Shown here piece by piece: positions 1-8,407 of a stretch of DNA of 37,144 bases (positions within the stretch are counted from its first letter, which is position 1; each line of letters begins with the position of its first letter). Made by a program: the position numbers and the translations under genes. The DNA is from an uncultured Pelagibacteraceae bacterium. GTDB lineage: Bacteria > Pseudomonadota > Alphaproteobacteria > Pelagibacterales > Pelagibacteraceae. The notes under the pieces were generated by a model. It did no database searches and was not told the DNA's origin. It saw only the letters and a list, made by a program, of their open reading frames with translations. The stretch is taken from assembly GCA_902586485.1 (NCBI GenBank), contig CACIHO010000008.1, forward strand, positions 1-37,144, written 5' to 3'.

Positions 1-389
1 TGATCAAGGTTCATAAAAAATATCAAGCCTCAGTTATGGCATCCATGAAAGTAAAAAAAAACAATGTCTCAAGATGGGGAATATATAAAATTAATAAAAA
101 ATTAAGTAAAAGAAATTATGTTATAGATGGTGTTGTTGAAAAACCATCATTAAAAAAAGCTCCATCTAACAACGCTGTTATTGGAAGATATATATTGCCA
201 CGAACAATTTTTAAAAAACTAAAATCTCTTAAACCTGCTAAAGGTAAAGAAATACATATTACTGACGCAATACAGTTATTAATAAATGATAAAGAAAAAT
301 TTGTAGCTCATAATTTTGAAGGTAAGTACCTTGATTGTGGAACAATGAGAGGCTACGTCAACTCCTCAAAAGAAATCGGAAAAATATGA
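1..389 (+). CDS. galU: UTP-glucose-1-phosphate uridylyltransferase, C-terminal part (5' end outside window)
   Basis: An open frame runs in from the left edge (first full codon at 3) and gives 128 residues of what looks like the C-terminal third of GalU, which makes UDP-glucose from UTP and glucose-1-phosphate in the cytoplasm. Family landmarks are SRWGIY near the left edge, the EIHITDAI segment (GalU proteins have GEIQLTDAI or similar) and the closing YLDCGTMRGYV, which matches the family's YDCGxxxGY end. The nucleotide-binding N-terminus is outside the window. The stop overlaps the next start in an ATGA tetranucleotide (386-389), so it is translationally coupled to the UDP-glucose dehydrogenase gene, the next enzyme acting on its product. 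Confidence 0.85.
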   Translation, partial: IKVHKKYQASVMASMKVKKNNVSRWGIYKINKKLSKRNYVIDGVVEKPSLKKAPSNNAVIGRYILPRTIFKKLKSLKPAKGKEIHITDAIQLLINDKEKFVAHNFEGKYLDCGTMRGYVNSSKEIGKI

Positions 390-1684
390 AATTATGTATG
401 ATTGGTACAGGTTATGTTGGTTTAGTAAGTGGAGTCTGTTTTTCTGACTTAGGTAATGATGTAATATGTGTAGATAAAGATATAAAAAAAATTAACAATT
501 TAAAGAAAGGCATCATTCCTATTTATGAACCTGGTCTAGAAGAATTAGTTTTAAAAAACTATAAAAATAAAAGACTGAATTTTTCAACCAACCTTAAAGA
601 GTCGGTAAAAAAATCAGATATTGTTTTTATATGTGTGGGAACACCAACTAAGAAAAAAAGTAATAGTGCAGATTTAAGTCAAGTATATGCTGTTGCGAAG
701 GAAATTTCCAAATCTATTAAAAAATTTAAAATTATTATTAATAAATCCACTGTACCTGTGACAACAGGTGATGAGATTGAAAAAATTATTTCTAAAAAAG
801 TTAATAAAAAATTTTTTTCAGTTGTTTCCAATCCTGAATTTTTAAGAGAAGGAGAGGCTATTAGAGATTTTATCTATCCAGATAGAGTTGTAGTTGGGTC
901 AAATGATAGTAAATCACAGAAAATATTAAAAAATCTATATTCACCATTAATATCAAAAGGTGCAAAATTTGTTTCTACAAAAAGAAGAGCAGCAGAATTA
1001 ATTAAATATGCCTCGAATGCTTTCCTAGCAACGAAAATTACCTTTATAAATGAAATAGCAAATTTGTGTGAAAAAACTGGCATAGATATTGAGGATATCT
1101 CAATAGGAATTGGACTGGATAAAAGGATTGGTAGTAGATTTTTAAGAGCTGGACCTGCATACGGTGGCTCATGTTTTCCAAAAGATACCAAGGCTTTAGT
1201 TTCAACTTCTGATAAATTCAAAACTAATTTATCAGTCGTAAAAAGCGTTATAAGATCAAATGATTTAAGATCTGATTTGTTATCTAAAAGAGTTAGTTTA
1301 ATTTTAAATAATAAAACTAAAAATAAAGTCGTATCTTTTTTAGGTGTAACTTTTAAAGCAAATACTGATGATATGAGAGACTCGTCTAGCTTAAAGTTAA
1401 TACCTTTTTTATCCAAAAAAGGTGCAAAAATTAAATATTATGATCCTACAGGGTCAAAAAAAGAATTTAAAAAATTAAAAAATGTTGAATTTTCTAATTC
1501 AATAAAAGAATCAATTAAAGGATCAGATATTGTAATTATACATACGGAATGGAATGATTTTAAATCAATTAATTTCAAAAAATTTTCAAAAAATAAAAAA
1601 CTTATTATTTATGATATGAGAAATCTTTACTCACCAGATAAAATTAAAAAACTAGGTTTTAAATACTTTGGTGTTGGAAGATAA
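386..1684 (+). CDS. ugd: UDP-glucose 6-dehydrogenase
   Basis: 432 residues, normal for the family. It oxidises UDP-glucose to UDP-glucuronate with two NAD+, feeding capsule or LPS sugars. Visible: the N-terminal Rossmann motif GTGYVG (residues 7-12), the VGTPT segment, the central dimerisation helix region, and the catalytic cysteine C263 in GGSCFPKD, followed by the UDP-binding C-terminal domain. I start at the ATG at 386, which places the Rossmann motif at the very N-terminus and overlaps the galU stop; an ATG 17 codons upstream would add an unrelated tail inside galU. The sister enzyme UDP-ManNAc dehydrogenase is possible on motif alone, but coupling to galU favours UDP-glucose. The gene ends 1 nt from the convergent RidA gene, with no visible terminator hairpin. 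Confidence 0.93.
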   Translation: MKLCMIGTGYVGLVSGVCFSDLGNDVICVDKDIKKINNLKKGIIPIYEPGLEELVLKNYKNKRLNFSTNLKESVKKSDIVFICVGTPTKKKSNSADLSQVYAVAKEISKSIKKFKIIINKSTVPVTTGDEIEKIISKKVNKKFFSVVSNPEFLREGEAIRDFIYPDRVVVGSNDSKSQKILKNLYSPLISKGAKFVSTKRRAAELIKYASNAFLATKITFINEIANLCEKTGIDIEDISIGIGLDKRIGSRFLRAGPAYGGSCFPKDTKALVSTSDKFKTNLSVVKSVIRSNDLRSDLLSKRVSLILNNKTKNKVVSFLGVTFKANTDDMRDSSSLKLIPFLSKKGAKIKYYDPTGSKKEFKKLKNVEFSNSIKESIKGSDIVIIHTEWNDFKSINFKKFSKNKKLIIYDMRNLYSPDKIKKLGFKYFGVGR

Positions 1685-1685
1685 T

Positions 1686-2147
1686 TTAATTTAACTCAAA
1701 AATTGCATCAACTTCAACAGACACACCAAGAGGTAAGCTATTTGTACTTACTGCTGCTCTTGTATGCATTCCTGCTTCACTAAAAACAGAAGCAATTAAA
1801 TCAGAAGCACCATTAATTACTTTTGGCTGTTCTGTAAAGTTATCAGTTGAATTAACAAAACCAGTTAATTTTACACACGATTTAATTTTAGAAAGATCTC
1901 CACTACAAGCTACTTTTGCTTGAGATATAATACTTAAACCACATCTTTCAGCCGCTTTGTAACCATCATCTACAGATAAATCTTTTCCAACTTTTCCTTT
2001 AATTAATTCACCATTTTCTGAAATAGAAATCTGTCCCGAAATATAAAGTAAATTACCAACAATTTTTGTTGCAACATAAGATCCAACAGGTGGTTTAGCC
2101 TCTGGTAAATTAATTTGTAATTCTTTAATTTTATTTTCAAAATCCAT
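1686..2147 (-). CDS. RidA/YjgF/UK114-family protein
   Basis: 153 residues with the YjgF/UK114 fold signature: GNLLYISGQIS near residue 31, a central VKLTGFVNST strand, and the C-terminal block with an arginine (HTRAAVSTNSLPLGV) followed by VEVDAIFEL. In RidA that arginine binds the carboxylate of 2-aminoacrylate-type imines, which the enzyme deaminates. This is the longer roughly 150-residue subgroup rather than canonical 128-residue RidA, so enamine/imine deaminase activity is plausible but not assured. It is the last gene of the minus-strand run and starts 1 nt after the stop of the small secreted protein gene, so it is probably co-transcribed with topA. Confidence 0.85.
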   Translation of the reverse strand: MDFENKIKELQINLPEAKPPVGSYVATKIVGNLLYISGQISISENGELIKGKVGKDLSVDDGYKAAERCGLSIISQAKVACSGDLSKIKSCVKLTGFVNSTDNFTEQPKVINGASDLIASVFSEAGMHTRAAVSTNSLPLGVSVEVDAIFELN

Positions 2148-2148
2148 T

Positions 2149-2433
2149 TTATTTTTCAGAAAACTCTTTATGTGTTTTACTATTTTTAAATTTTTTTAGT
2201 TTCTCTTTTAAATTAAAATTCTTTAATTTTTTTTTACCTTCCTCAATTTTTTTTGCTGTTTTAGATTTTATTTCCTCCGCTTTTTGTGAGGTTTCTTTCT
2301 TTAATTTATCAGATGTACATTTTGCATACTCTTTACTTAACTTATCATATTTTGAACAATCCTCAGCAGATGAAAATGTTAAGCTAAATAAAGAAATGAA
2401 TAAAACAGAAATTACGATTTTAATTATTTTCAT
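2149..2433 (-). CDS. small secreted lysine-rich protein of unknown function
   Basis: 94 residues. Residues 1-23 form a clear Sec-type signal peptide (two Lys, a hydrophobic core rich in Ile, Leu and Phe, and an SSA end before Glu-Asp). The mature part has only two cysteines (C26 and C39, 12 residues between them), which could form a disulfide in the periplasm, then a highly charged, Lys/Glu-rich segment (about 40-94) with a helical, coiled-coil-like look. I recognise no family. The start codon overlaps the topA stop as ATGA (2433-2430), and the RidA gene follows 1 nt after its stop. The signal peptide and tight coupling argue that it is a real gene rather than chance AT-rich coding. Confidence 0.75.
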   Translation of the reverse strand: MKIIKIVISVLFISLFSLTFSSAEDCSKYDKLSKEYAKCTSDKLKKETSQKAEEIKSKTAKKIEEGKKKLKNFNLKEKLKKFKNSKTHKEFSEK

Positions 2434-5012
2434 TTTTTATTTTTTTTTGATTTTTTATTTTTATCGTATTCTCTTCTTTTCTCAATTAGTATAAGTGCCT
2501 CTTCCATCGTTAGTTCTACCGGGTCTTTTTCCTCTGGTATTGTCGCATTTAGAGATTTATACTTTATGTATGGTCCATATTGACCTTTCATGATTCGAAC
2601 TGGCTTTTTATCTTCAGGATGTTCTCCTAAATCTTTTATGATTGATGAGGACATTCTTCCAGGTTTTGCTACAGCTATTAATGTAATAGCTCTATTTAAA
2701 CCTATAGAAAAAATTTCTTCTACATTTTCTAATCTAGCCGATTTATTTTCACATTTTAAATACGGTCCAAATCTACCAGTATTTAAAGTGATTTCTTTTT
2801 GATTTTCTGGATTAACACCTAATGATTTAGGAAGCGAACATAGAAATTTTGCTTTCTCTATGTCAATACTTTCTAATTCGATACCTTTTGGTATAGAAAC
2901 ATTCTTCAATAGTTCATTTACCTCAGGTTTCTTTTTCTTGGTTTTTTTTCTTTTTTTTGGTTTTTCTTCTTCAATATTCTCCTTAAGAACTTTCTCATAC
3001 TGAAGATAAGGACCAAATCTTCCATTTTTTAAAAAAATATCATTTCCATTTTCGTGTTTTCCAAGAAATTTTGGTTCAGCTAGTTGTGATTGAGCAGCCG
3101 CTTTAGCTTTTGATAGTGGTCTTGTAAATTTACATTCTGGATAGTTTGAACATCCAATAAAAGCACCTCCTCTAAAACTATTTTTTAAACTCAGTGAACC
3201 AGTACTGCATAACTGACATTTTCTAACTATCTTTCCTTCTTTATCAGTGTCAAATATCAATGCTCCCAAACTTTCATTTAAAAGATCTAAAACCTCTCTA
3301 GTTCTTTTTTCTTTTACTTCTGAAACATTGCTATTAAAATCTTTCCAAAACATTTCTAAGACTTTTAACCAGCTTTCTTTTCCAGAAGTTATTTCATCTA
3401 GCTGATCCTCTAGTCCAGCTGTAAAGTTATAATCTACATACTTTGAAAATAGTTTTTCTAAAAACGCAGAAATTAATTTACCTCTGTCGGTTGGGAAAAA
3501 TCTTTTATTAATTATTTCTGCATATCCTCTATTTGCTATTGTTGAAATGATACTTGCATAAGTTGAAGGCCTTCCAATTCCTAACTCCTCTAATTTTTTA
3601 ACCAAACTCGCCTCAGAGTAACGTGGGGGAGGTTGAGTAAAATGTTGCTCATCAATAAGAGCTTCTATATTAACTGGTCCTTTTGACATTTCAGGTAAAA
3701 TTTGCTCATCATCATCCTTGCTTTGATTTGAATAAACTTTTAAAAATCCATCAAATTTCAAAACCGATCCGCTTGATTTACAGATAGTTTTACCGTCTTC
3801 AGACTCAATCGTTATTGTATTTCTATCAAATTTTGCTGTTTCCATTTGAGACGATAGAGCTCTAGACCATATCAAAGAATATAATTTTTGCTGGTCAGAA
3901 CTTAAATACTTTCTAATGGACTCTGGATTTCTATTAATATCAGTTGGTCTTATTGCTTCATGAGCTTCCTGAGCGTTTTTTGCTTTTTTTCCTGAGTAAT
4001 TATTTGGATTTTGTGGCAAGTATTCGTTACCATATTCTTTTTTAATAAAATTTCTAAAATCAGTGACAGCATCAGCAGATAAATTAGTTCCATCCGTTCT
4101 CATATAAGTAATTAACCCAACTGTATCTCCCTCAATTTCTATTCCTTGATAAAGTTTTTGTGCTATTTGCATTGTTCTTGATGCACCAAAACCCAATCTA
4201 CTGGAGGCAACTTGCTGAAGTGTTGAAGTAGTAAATGGTCCTGAGGGATTTCTGCTAACAACTTTTGAGGAAATATCAGTTATGATAAATCTTTTGGTCT
4301 TAATATTAGAAATTACCTTTTCAATTTCCTCTTTATTTTTAAATGAGAATTTTTCAATTTTTTCTCCATCAAGTTGAGAAATACTTGCTGTAATTTTGCT
4401 TTTATTTTTATCTTGAAAATTAATACTTAATGTCCAGAACTCTTCAGGTTTGAATAATTCAATTTCATGCTCTCTTTCAGTGATCAATTTAAGTGCAACA
4501 GATTGAACTCTACCGGCAGATTTTGAACCAGGTAGTTTAGTCCAAAGTATTGGTGATATATTAAATCCTACCAAATAATCTAGTGCTCTTCTAGCCATGT
4601 ATGCATCGACTAATAAGGGTTCTATCTGTCTTGGATTTTCAATACCATGTGTGACAGCTTTTTTTGTTATTTCGTTAAATACAACACGTTCAATTTCTTT
4701 ATCCTTTAAAAGTTTTTTTTCATCTAAATATTCTTTTACATGCCATGCTATTGCTTCACCCTCACGATCTGGGTCAGTAGCAAGAATTATTTTTGAGGAA
4801 TCTTTTGCAGCATCAGTAATTTCTTTTAAATATTTTTTTGAAAAGCTGTCAACTTCCCATTCCATTTTAAAATTTTGATCAGGATCAACAGATCCATTTT
4901 TTGAAGGAAGATCTCTAATATGACCATAGCTAGCTAAAACAGTATAGTTATCACCTAAATATTTATTAATTGTTTTAGCTTTAGCAGGGCTTTCAACTAT
5001 GACTAGATTCAT
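2430..5012 (-). CDS. topA: DNA topoisomerase I (type IA)
   Basis: 860 residues, the usual bacterial TopA size. It relaxes negative supercoils by cutting and passing a single strand. Visible: the TOPRIM domain opening MNLVIVESPAKAKTI, the metal-binding D80-x-D82-x2-E85 (ATDPDREGEA), and the nucleophilic tyrosine Y303 in GLITYMRTDG. The C-terminal third holds one four-cysteine zinc element (CQLC ... CSNYPEC) and three topo_C-type repeats with the cores GRFGPYLQ, GRFGPYLK and GQYGPYIK, then a lysine-rich tail. It lies in the minus-strand run behind plsY. A 37-nt gap with a hairpin precedes the start, longer than most spacers in this run. Confidence 0.97.
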   Translation of the reverse strand: MNLVIVESPAKAKTINKYLGDNYTVLASYGHIRDLPSKNGSVDPDQNFKMEWEVDSFSKKYLKEITDAAKDSSKIILATDPDREGEAIAWHVKEYLDEKKLLKDKEIERVVFNEITKKAVTHGIENPRQIEPLLVDAYMARRALDYLVGFNISPILWTKLPGSKSAGRVQSVALKLITEREHEIELFKPEEFWTLSINFQDKNKSKITASISQLDGEKIEKFSFKNKEEIEKVISNIKTKRFIITDISSKVVSRNPSGPFTTSTLQQVASSRLGFGASRTMQIAQKLYQGIEIEGDTVGLITYMRTDGTNLSADAVTDFRNFIKKEYGNEYLPQNPNNYSGKKAKNAQEAHEAIRPTDINRNPESIRKYLSSDQQKLYSLIWSRALSSQMETAKFDRNTITIESEDGKTICKSSGSVLKFDGFLKVYSNQSKDDDEQILPEMSKGPVNIEALIDEQHFTQPPPRYSEASLVKKLEELGIGRPSTYASIISTIANRGYAEIINKRFFPTDRGKLISAFLEKLFSKYVDYNFTAGLEDQLDEITSGKESWLKVLEMFWKDFNSNVSEVKEKRTREVLDLLNESLGALIFDTDKEGKIVRKCQLCSTGSLSLKNSFRGGAFIGCSNYPECKFTRPLSKAKAAAQSQLAEPKFLGKHENGNDIFLKNGRFGPYLQYEKVLKENIEEEKPKKRKKTKKKKPEVNELLKNVSIPKGIELESIDIEKAKFLCSLPKSLGVNPENQKEITLNTGRFGPYLKCENKSARLENVEEIFSIGLNRAITLIAVAKPGRMSSSIIKDLGEHPEDKKPVRIMKGQYGPYIKYKSLNATIPEEKDPVELTMEEALILIEKRREYDKNKKSKKNKK

Positions 5013-5019
5013 AAAATAA

Positions 5020-5040
5020 CAAACTACTCAAAAGAGTTTG
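5020..5040 (-). terminator. bulged hairpin between plsY and topA, possible weak terminator or attenuator
   Basis: CAAACT (5020-5025) pairs with AGTTTG (5035-5040); inside, C5029 pairs with G5034 around an AAAA loop, with a 3-nt bulge on one side. On the transcribed minus strand the hairpin is followed by GTTATTTTATG, so a T-rich tail runs into the topA start codon. This resembles a weak intrinsic terminator or a structure that modulates topA translation. The stem is short and AT-rich, so it may be chance. Confidence 0.25.
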
Positions 5041-5049
5041 ATAGTCAAA

Positions 5050-5628
5050 TTAATAAATTTTTGTCTTAGTTTCTTCTTTATTTTTCAAGCGTTTAATATT
5101 TTCTCTGTGGGTAAAAAATATTAAAATAAACATTATTACGTAAAAAAATACATTTTCCAAACTCTCAAAAATTAAAATATAAACTGGTATAGAAAGTGAT
5201 CCTATCAAGGAAGCTAAAGATGAATATTTAAAAATAAAAAAAATTATTAACCAACAAATACCAAATACAAAACCAAAAATAATATTTAAAGAAAAAAGTA
5301 TCCCAACATATGTGGCTACACCTTTGCCACCTTTAAATTTTAACCATACTGGAAAAACATGACCTATAAAAGCACATAAAGCTGATATATATACTGCATC
5401 AGGGAAATTAATTTTTACGTATAAAACAGGTATTACTGCTTTTAACACATCAAGTATTAGTGTTGAATAACCAATAAATTTATTGCCAGTTCTTAAAGCA
5501 TTTGTTGCGCCAATATTACCAGAACCTATTTCTCTAATATCTTTTTTTAAAAATATTTTAGTTAAAATTAATCCAAAAGGAATTGACCCCATTAGGTAAG
5601 AGATTATACCTATTATAAAAATTTCCAT
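5050..5628 (-). CDS. plsY: acyl-phosphate:glycerol-3-phosphate acyltransferase
   Basis: 192 residues, a polytopic inner-membrane protein that transfers an acyl group from acyl-phosphate to glycerol-3-phosphate, the first acylation of phospholipid synthesis. The three PlsY motifs are present: SIPFGLILTK in the first membrane segment, GSGNIGATNALRTGN in the first loop (the phosphate and glycerol-3-phosphate site), and KFKGGKGVAT (motif 2), with THRENIKRL near the C-terminus. Several hydrophobic helices separate them. It starts 2 nt after the stop of the dihydroorotase-like gene, so it is in the same transcript as pyrB. Confidence 0.95.
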   Translation of the reverse strand: MEIFIIGIISYLMGSIPFGLILTKIFLKKDIREIGSGNIGATNALRTGNKFIGYSTLILDVLKAVIPVLYVKINFPDAVYISALCAFIGHVFPVWLKFKGGKGVATYVGILFSLNIIFGFVFGICWLIIFFIFKYSSLASLIGSLSIPVYILIFESLENVFFYVIMFILIFFTHRENIKRLKNKEETKTKIY

Positions 5629-5630
5629 TT

Positions 5631-6917
5631 TTATATTTTAAATAATTCTTTACCTTTTACAAATGTATTGGTTACTTTTCCTTGAAGTTTCTTATCTTCA
5701 ATTGAAGTATTTTTAGATTTAGAGATTAAATTTTCTTTTTTTACAATCCATGGTTTATTGATATCTACTATACAAAAATCTGCATCATTACCGATAGATA
5801 GGTTTCCTTTATCTATATTTAATATTTTTGCTGGATTAGAGGTTAAAGCTTGAATTATAGTTTCAAGTTTTACAGATCCATTATGAAATAATTCTAAACT
5901 TAAAGATAACAATGTTTCAATACCAGATGCACCTGTTGCAGCTTGAGCAAAAGTTAATCTTTTTGATTCTTCATCTTCAGGTTTATGGTCAGAAACTATT
6001 ACATCAATAGTTTTATCTTTTAATCCTTGCACTAAAGCTTCACGATCTTCTTCTCTTCTCAGTGGAGGTGATAATTTTAAAAATGTTCTAAAATCTCCAA
6101 TATCATTTTCATTTAATGAGAGATTATTTATTGATACACCGCAAGAAAATTTAACATTTTGTTTACGTTCCTTAATTATATCTACAGATTTTCCTGCTGA
6201 AAGTTGAGATATATGATATCGACATTTAGTTTTTTCTAAGAGAGTAAGGTCTCTTTCAATTATAATTCTTTCAGCAATATCTGGTATGCTTGATAAGCCT
6301 AGTTTTGTTGCAATAATACCAGAATTAATCATTCCATTTTTAGCTAAATCGAAATCTTCAGCATGTTGCATTATAAGACATCCCAAATCTTTAGCAGAAT
6401 TCATAATTCTAGACATAAGTCTAGTATTTTGAATTGTTTTCACTCCATCAGTAAATGCAATAATTCCTTTTTTAGCTAGCAACCCAAATTCAGTCATATT
6501 GGTGCCATCAGTGTTTTGAGTTAATGAAGCGCAAGGAAAAATATTTATTTTAGACTTATCACGTCCTCTTCTTTTTAAAAAATCTACAATTGACACATTA
6601 TCTATAATTGGATCTGTATTAGGCATTGTTACAACTGACGTAACTCCACCAGACAATGCAGCATTGCTTAAAGTTCTAAAATTTTCTTTATATTCATATC
6701 CTGGCTCGCCTACAAAAACTCTCATATCTACTATACCAGGAAATATATATTTACCTTTTAAGTCAGTAGGTTTTTCTCTAGTCGGTAAATTATTTATATT
6801 TACCTTCTTTCCTATAGCCTCTATCCTTCCATCCTCTCCAATTATTAATCCACCATTTTCGTTTATAGAGTTATGAGGATCTATAATATTTGTATTTATA
6901 AAGTATTGTTTTTTCAT
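5631..6917 (-). CDS. dihydroorotase homolog, probably inactive (PyrC-like partner of aspartate transcarbamoylase)
   Basis: 428 residues with the class I dihydroorotase fold of the amidohydrolase superfamily. The family's metal-binding His-x-His after strand 1 (usually DMHVHLREPG) reads D64-M-R66-V-F68-V-G-E-P-G, so both histidines are gone. The later HxxHVS block reads HISQLS, losing another likely ligand. FTDG (D157), MQHAED (H185) and SDHKP are kept. Inactive homologs of this kind in other bacteria assemble with aspartate transcarbamoylase as a structural subunit. Here the gene starts on the base after the pyrB stop, which supports that role. A working dihydroorotase would then have to be encoded elsewhere. 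Confidence 0.88.
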   Translation of the reverse strand: MKKQYFINTNIIDPHNSINENGGLIIGEDGRIEAIGKKVNINNLPTREKPTDLKGKYIFPGIVDMRVFVGEPGYEYKENFRTLSNAALSGGVTSVVTMPNTDPIIDNVSIVDFLKRRGRDKSKINIFPCASLTQNTDGTNMTEFGLLAKKGIIAFTDGVKTIQNTRLMSRIMNSAKDLGCLIMQHAEDFDLAKNGMINSGIIATKLGLSSIPDIAERIIIERDLTLLEKTKCRYHISQLSAGKSVDIIKERKQNVKFSCGVSINNLSLNENDIGDFRTFLKLSPPLRREEDREALVQGLKDKTIDVIVSDHKPEDEESKRLTFAQAATGASGIETLLSLSLELFHNGSVKLETIIQALTSNPAKILNIDKGNLSIGNDADFCIVDINKPWIVKKENLISKSKNTSIEDKKLQGKVTNTFVKGKELFKI

Positions 6918-7859
6918 TTATTCACAAAATATTTTTAAACATGCCATTCTTACAGCAACACCTAATTCAACTTGTTCTTTAATTACACTCTTGTTTATGT
7001 CGTCTGCTAATCTTGTATCAATTTCAATTCCTCTATTCATTGGACCAGGATGCATAATTAGAGCATCTGATTTTGCATGATCAAGTTTGTCAGGGGTTAA
7101 TCCATAATATTCATAGTATTCTCTATTTGATGAAAGATATGAACTGGACATCCTTTCATTTTGCAATCTAAGCATCATTACAATATCACAATCTTTGAGA
7201 CCTTTTTTCATATCTGTAAAAGTGTTTACACCAAATTTTTCAATTTCTTTTGGCATAAGATTAGATGGAGCAACTATATTAACCTCAGCTCCTAACATTG
7301 TAAGAAGATAAATATTTGATCTAGCTACTCTTGAATGAAGTATATCTCCACATATTGCTATTTTTAATCCTTGGATTTTTTTTTTTCGATTTCTAATTGT
7401 TAATGCATCTAATAATGCTTGGGTAGGGTGCTCACGTCTACCATCACCAGCATTTAATACAACACAATTAACTTTTTGAGATAATAGATTACAGGCACCA
7501 GAATCTTGATGTCTGATTACAATTATATCAGGATGCATTGCATTTAAAGTCATTGCAGTATCAATCAAAGTTTCTCCTTTCTTAATTGCAGAGTTACCCA
7601 TATTCATTGACATAACATCTGCACCAAGTCTTTTACCAGCAAGTTCAAATGAGCTTTGAGTTCTGGTTGATGGTTCAAAGAATAAGTTAATTTGAGTTTT
7701 ACCTCTTAACACATCAATTTTTTTATTTTTACTCTGATTTAATTTTATAAAAGCTTCCGATTCATCCAGGATATAATTAATATCACTTACCGATAAATCT
7801 TGGATACCTAACAGATGTTTTTGTGAGATTTTAACAGCTTTAGTGGTTTTAATTGCCAT
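6918..7859 (-). CDS. pyrB: aspartate carbamoyltransferase catalytic subunit
   Basis: 313 residues. It condenses carbamoyl phosphate with aspartate, the first committed step of pyrimidine synthesis. Visible: the carbamoyl-phosphate loop [12 protein letters not shown], the HPTQALLD motif in the domain linker, and [12 protein letters not shown] near the C-terminus. I take the ATG at 7859, which gives [18 protein letters not shown], a normal family N-terminus; an in-frame ATG at 7898 would add 13 residues of hydrophobic sequence with no family match. The stop is flush against the start of the pseudo-dihydroorotase gene, consistent with a fixed PyrB/PyrC' complex. No regulatory pyrI is adjacent. 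Confidence 0.96.
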   Translation of the reverse strand: MAIKTTKAVKISQKHLLGIQDLSVSDINYILDESEAFIKLNQSKNKKIDVLRGKTQINLFFEPSTRTQSSFELAGKRLGADVMSMNMGNSAIKKGETLIDTAMTLNAMHPDIIVIRHQDSGACNLLSQKVNCVVLNAGDGRREHPTQALLDALTIRNRKKKIQGLKIAICGDILHSRVARSNIYLLTMLGAEVNIVAPSNLMPKEIEKFGVNTFTDMKKGLKDCDIVMMLRLQNERMSSSYLSSNREYYEYYGLTPDKLDHAKSDALIMHPGPMNRGIEIDTRLADDINKSVIKEQVELGVAVRMACLKIFCE

Positions 7860-7901
7860 TAAAATTAACTCTATAGCTATAAAGCACTTAAATGGCAAGG
7901 A

Positions 7902-8357
7902 TTAATTATTTAAATAATCTATAGCTCCTTGAAGAATAAATGCAGCTGCGTTTTGATCTATATTTTTTTCACGCTTAGAAACATTAATATCAAGCTGACT
8001 GGAAAGATTAAAAGCACCAACAGTTGAAAGCCTTTCATCCCATAGGCAAACATCTACATCAACATTTTGGTCTATATTTTTAGACACATCACTTACTGAT
8101 TGAGCAGAAGGACCTAATGAACCATCCATGTTAATTGGATATCCAATGATAATTCCTTTAATATTGTTTTCCTCTATTATTTTTTTTAATTCGTAGATTA
8201 GATCGTCGCTATTAGTTTTATTGATTGTTTTAAAGGGTGTGGCTATTGACTGTTTTTCATCACAAATTGATACACCGATTCTTTTTGAACCAAGATCTAA
8301 ACCAATCAATCTAGAGGTTTCAGACTGTTTTTTTTTGAATTCTTCAATAGTGATCAT
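7902..8357 (-). CDS. ruvX: RNase H-like YqgF/RuvX family nuclease (pre-16S rRNA processing)
   Basis: 151 residues with the YqgF layout: the first acidic motif GLDLGSKRIGVSICD (residues 18-32), GYPINMDGSLGP in the middle, LWDERLST with the second acidic residue, and a C-terminal D-x-NAAAFIL block carrying the last aspartate. The family was first called a putative Holliday junction resolvase; in E. coli YqgF is tied to 16S rRNA 5' maturation. It is the first gene of the minus-strand run and diverges from gatC across a 50-nt gap, so it probably carries the promoter for pyrB and what follows. pyrB begins 42 nt after its stop. Confidence 0.92.
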   Translation of the reverse strand: MITIEEFKKKQSETSRLIGLDLGSKRIGVSICDEKQSIATPFKTINKTNSDDLIYELKKIIEENNIKGIIIGYPINMDGSLGPSAQSVSDVSKNIDQNVDVDVCLWDERLSTVGAFNLSSQLDINVSKREKNIDQNAAAFILQGAIDYLNN

Positions 8358-8407
8358 ATTGTATATTTTAAACTTAAGTGATAGTTTGCGACATATTTAA
8401 ATACCAT
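8358..8407. promoter_or_regulatory. divergent promoter region between ruvX and gatC
   Basis: A 50-nt AT-rich gap between two divergent start codons must hold control signals for both operons. It contains TTGCGACA at 8386-8393, an octamer that recurs in the only other GC-richer patch of an intergenic region here (hemB/oxygenase, 30926-30933). As a -35 box for gatC it would put the -10 inside the gene, so it is more likely an operator or the -35 box of something else. No convincing -10/-35 pair could be fixed by eye. Confidence 0.4.

Noticed and set aside
874..1416. 180-codon open frame antisense to ugd
   Set aside because: It lies fully inside a convincing dehydrogenase gene on the other strand; Leu/Ile/Phe-rich composition without motifs is the expected shadow of AT-rich coding DNA.
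6664..6876. 70-codon plus-strand frame within the dihydroorotase-like gene
   Set aside because: Shadow frame antisense to a well-supported gene; no start context or motif.
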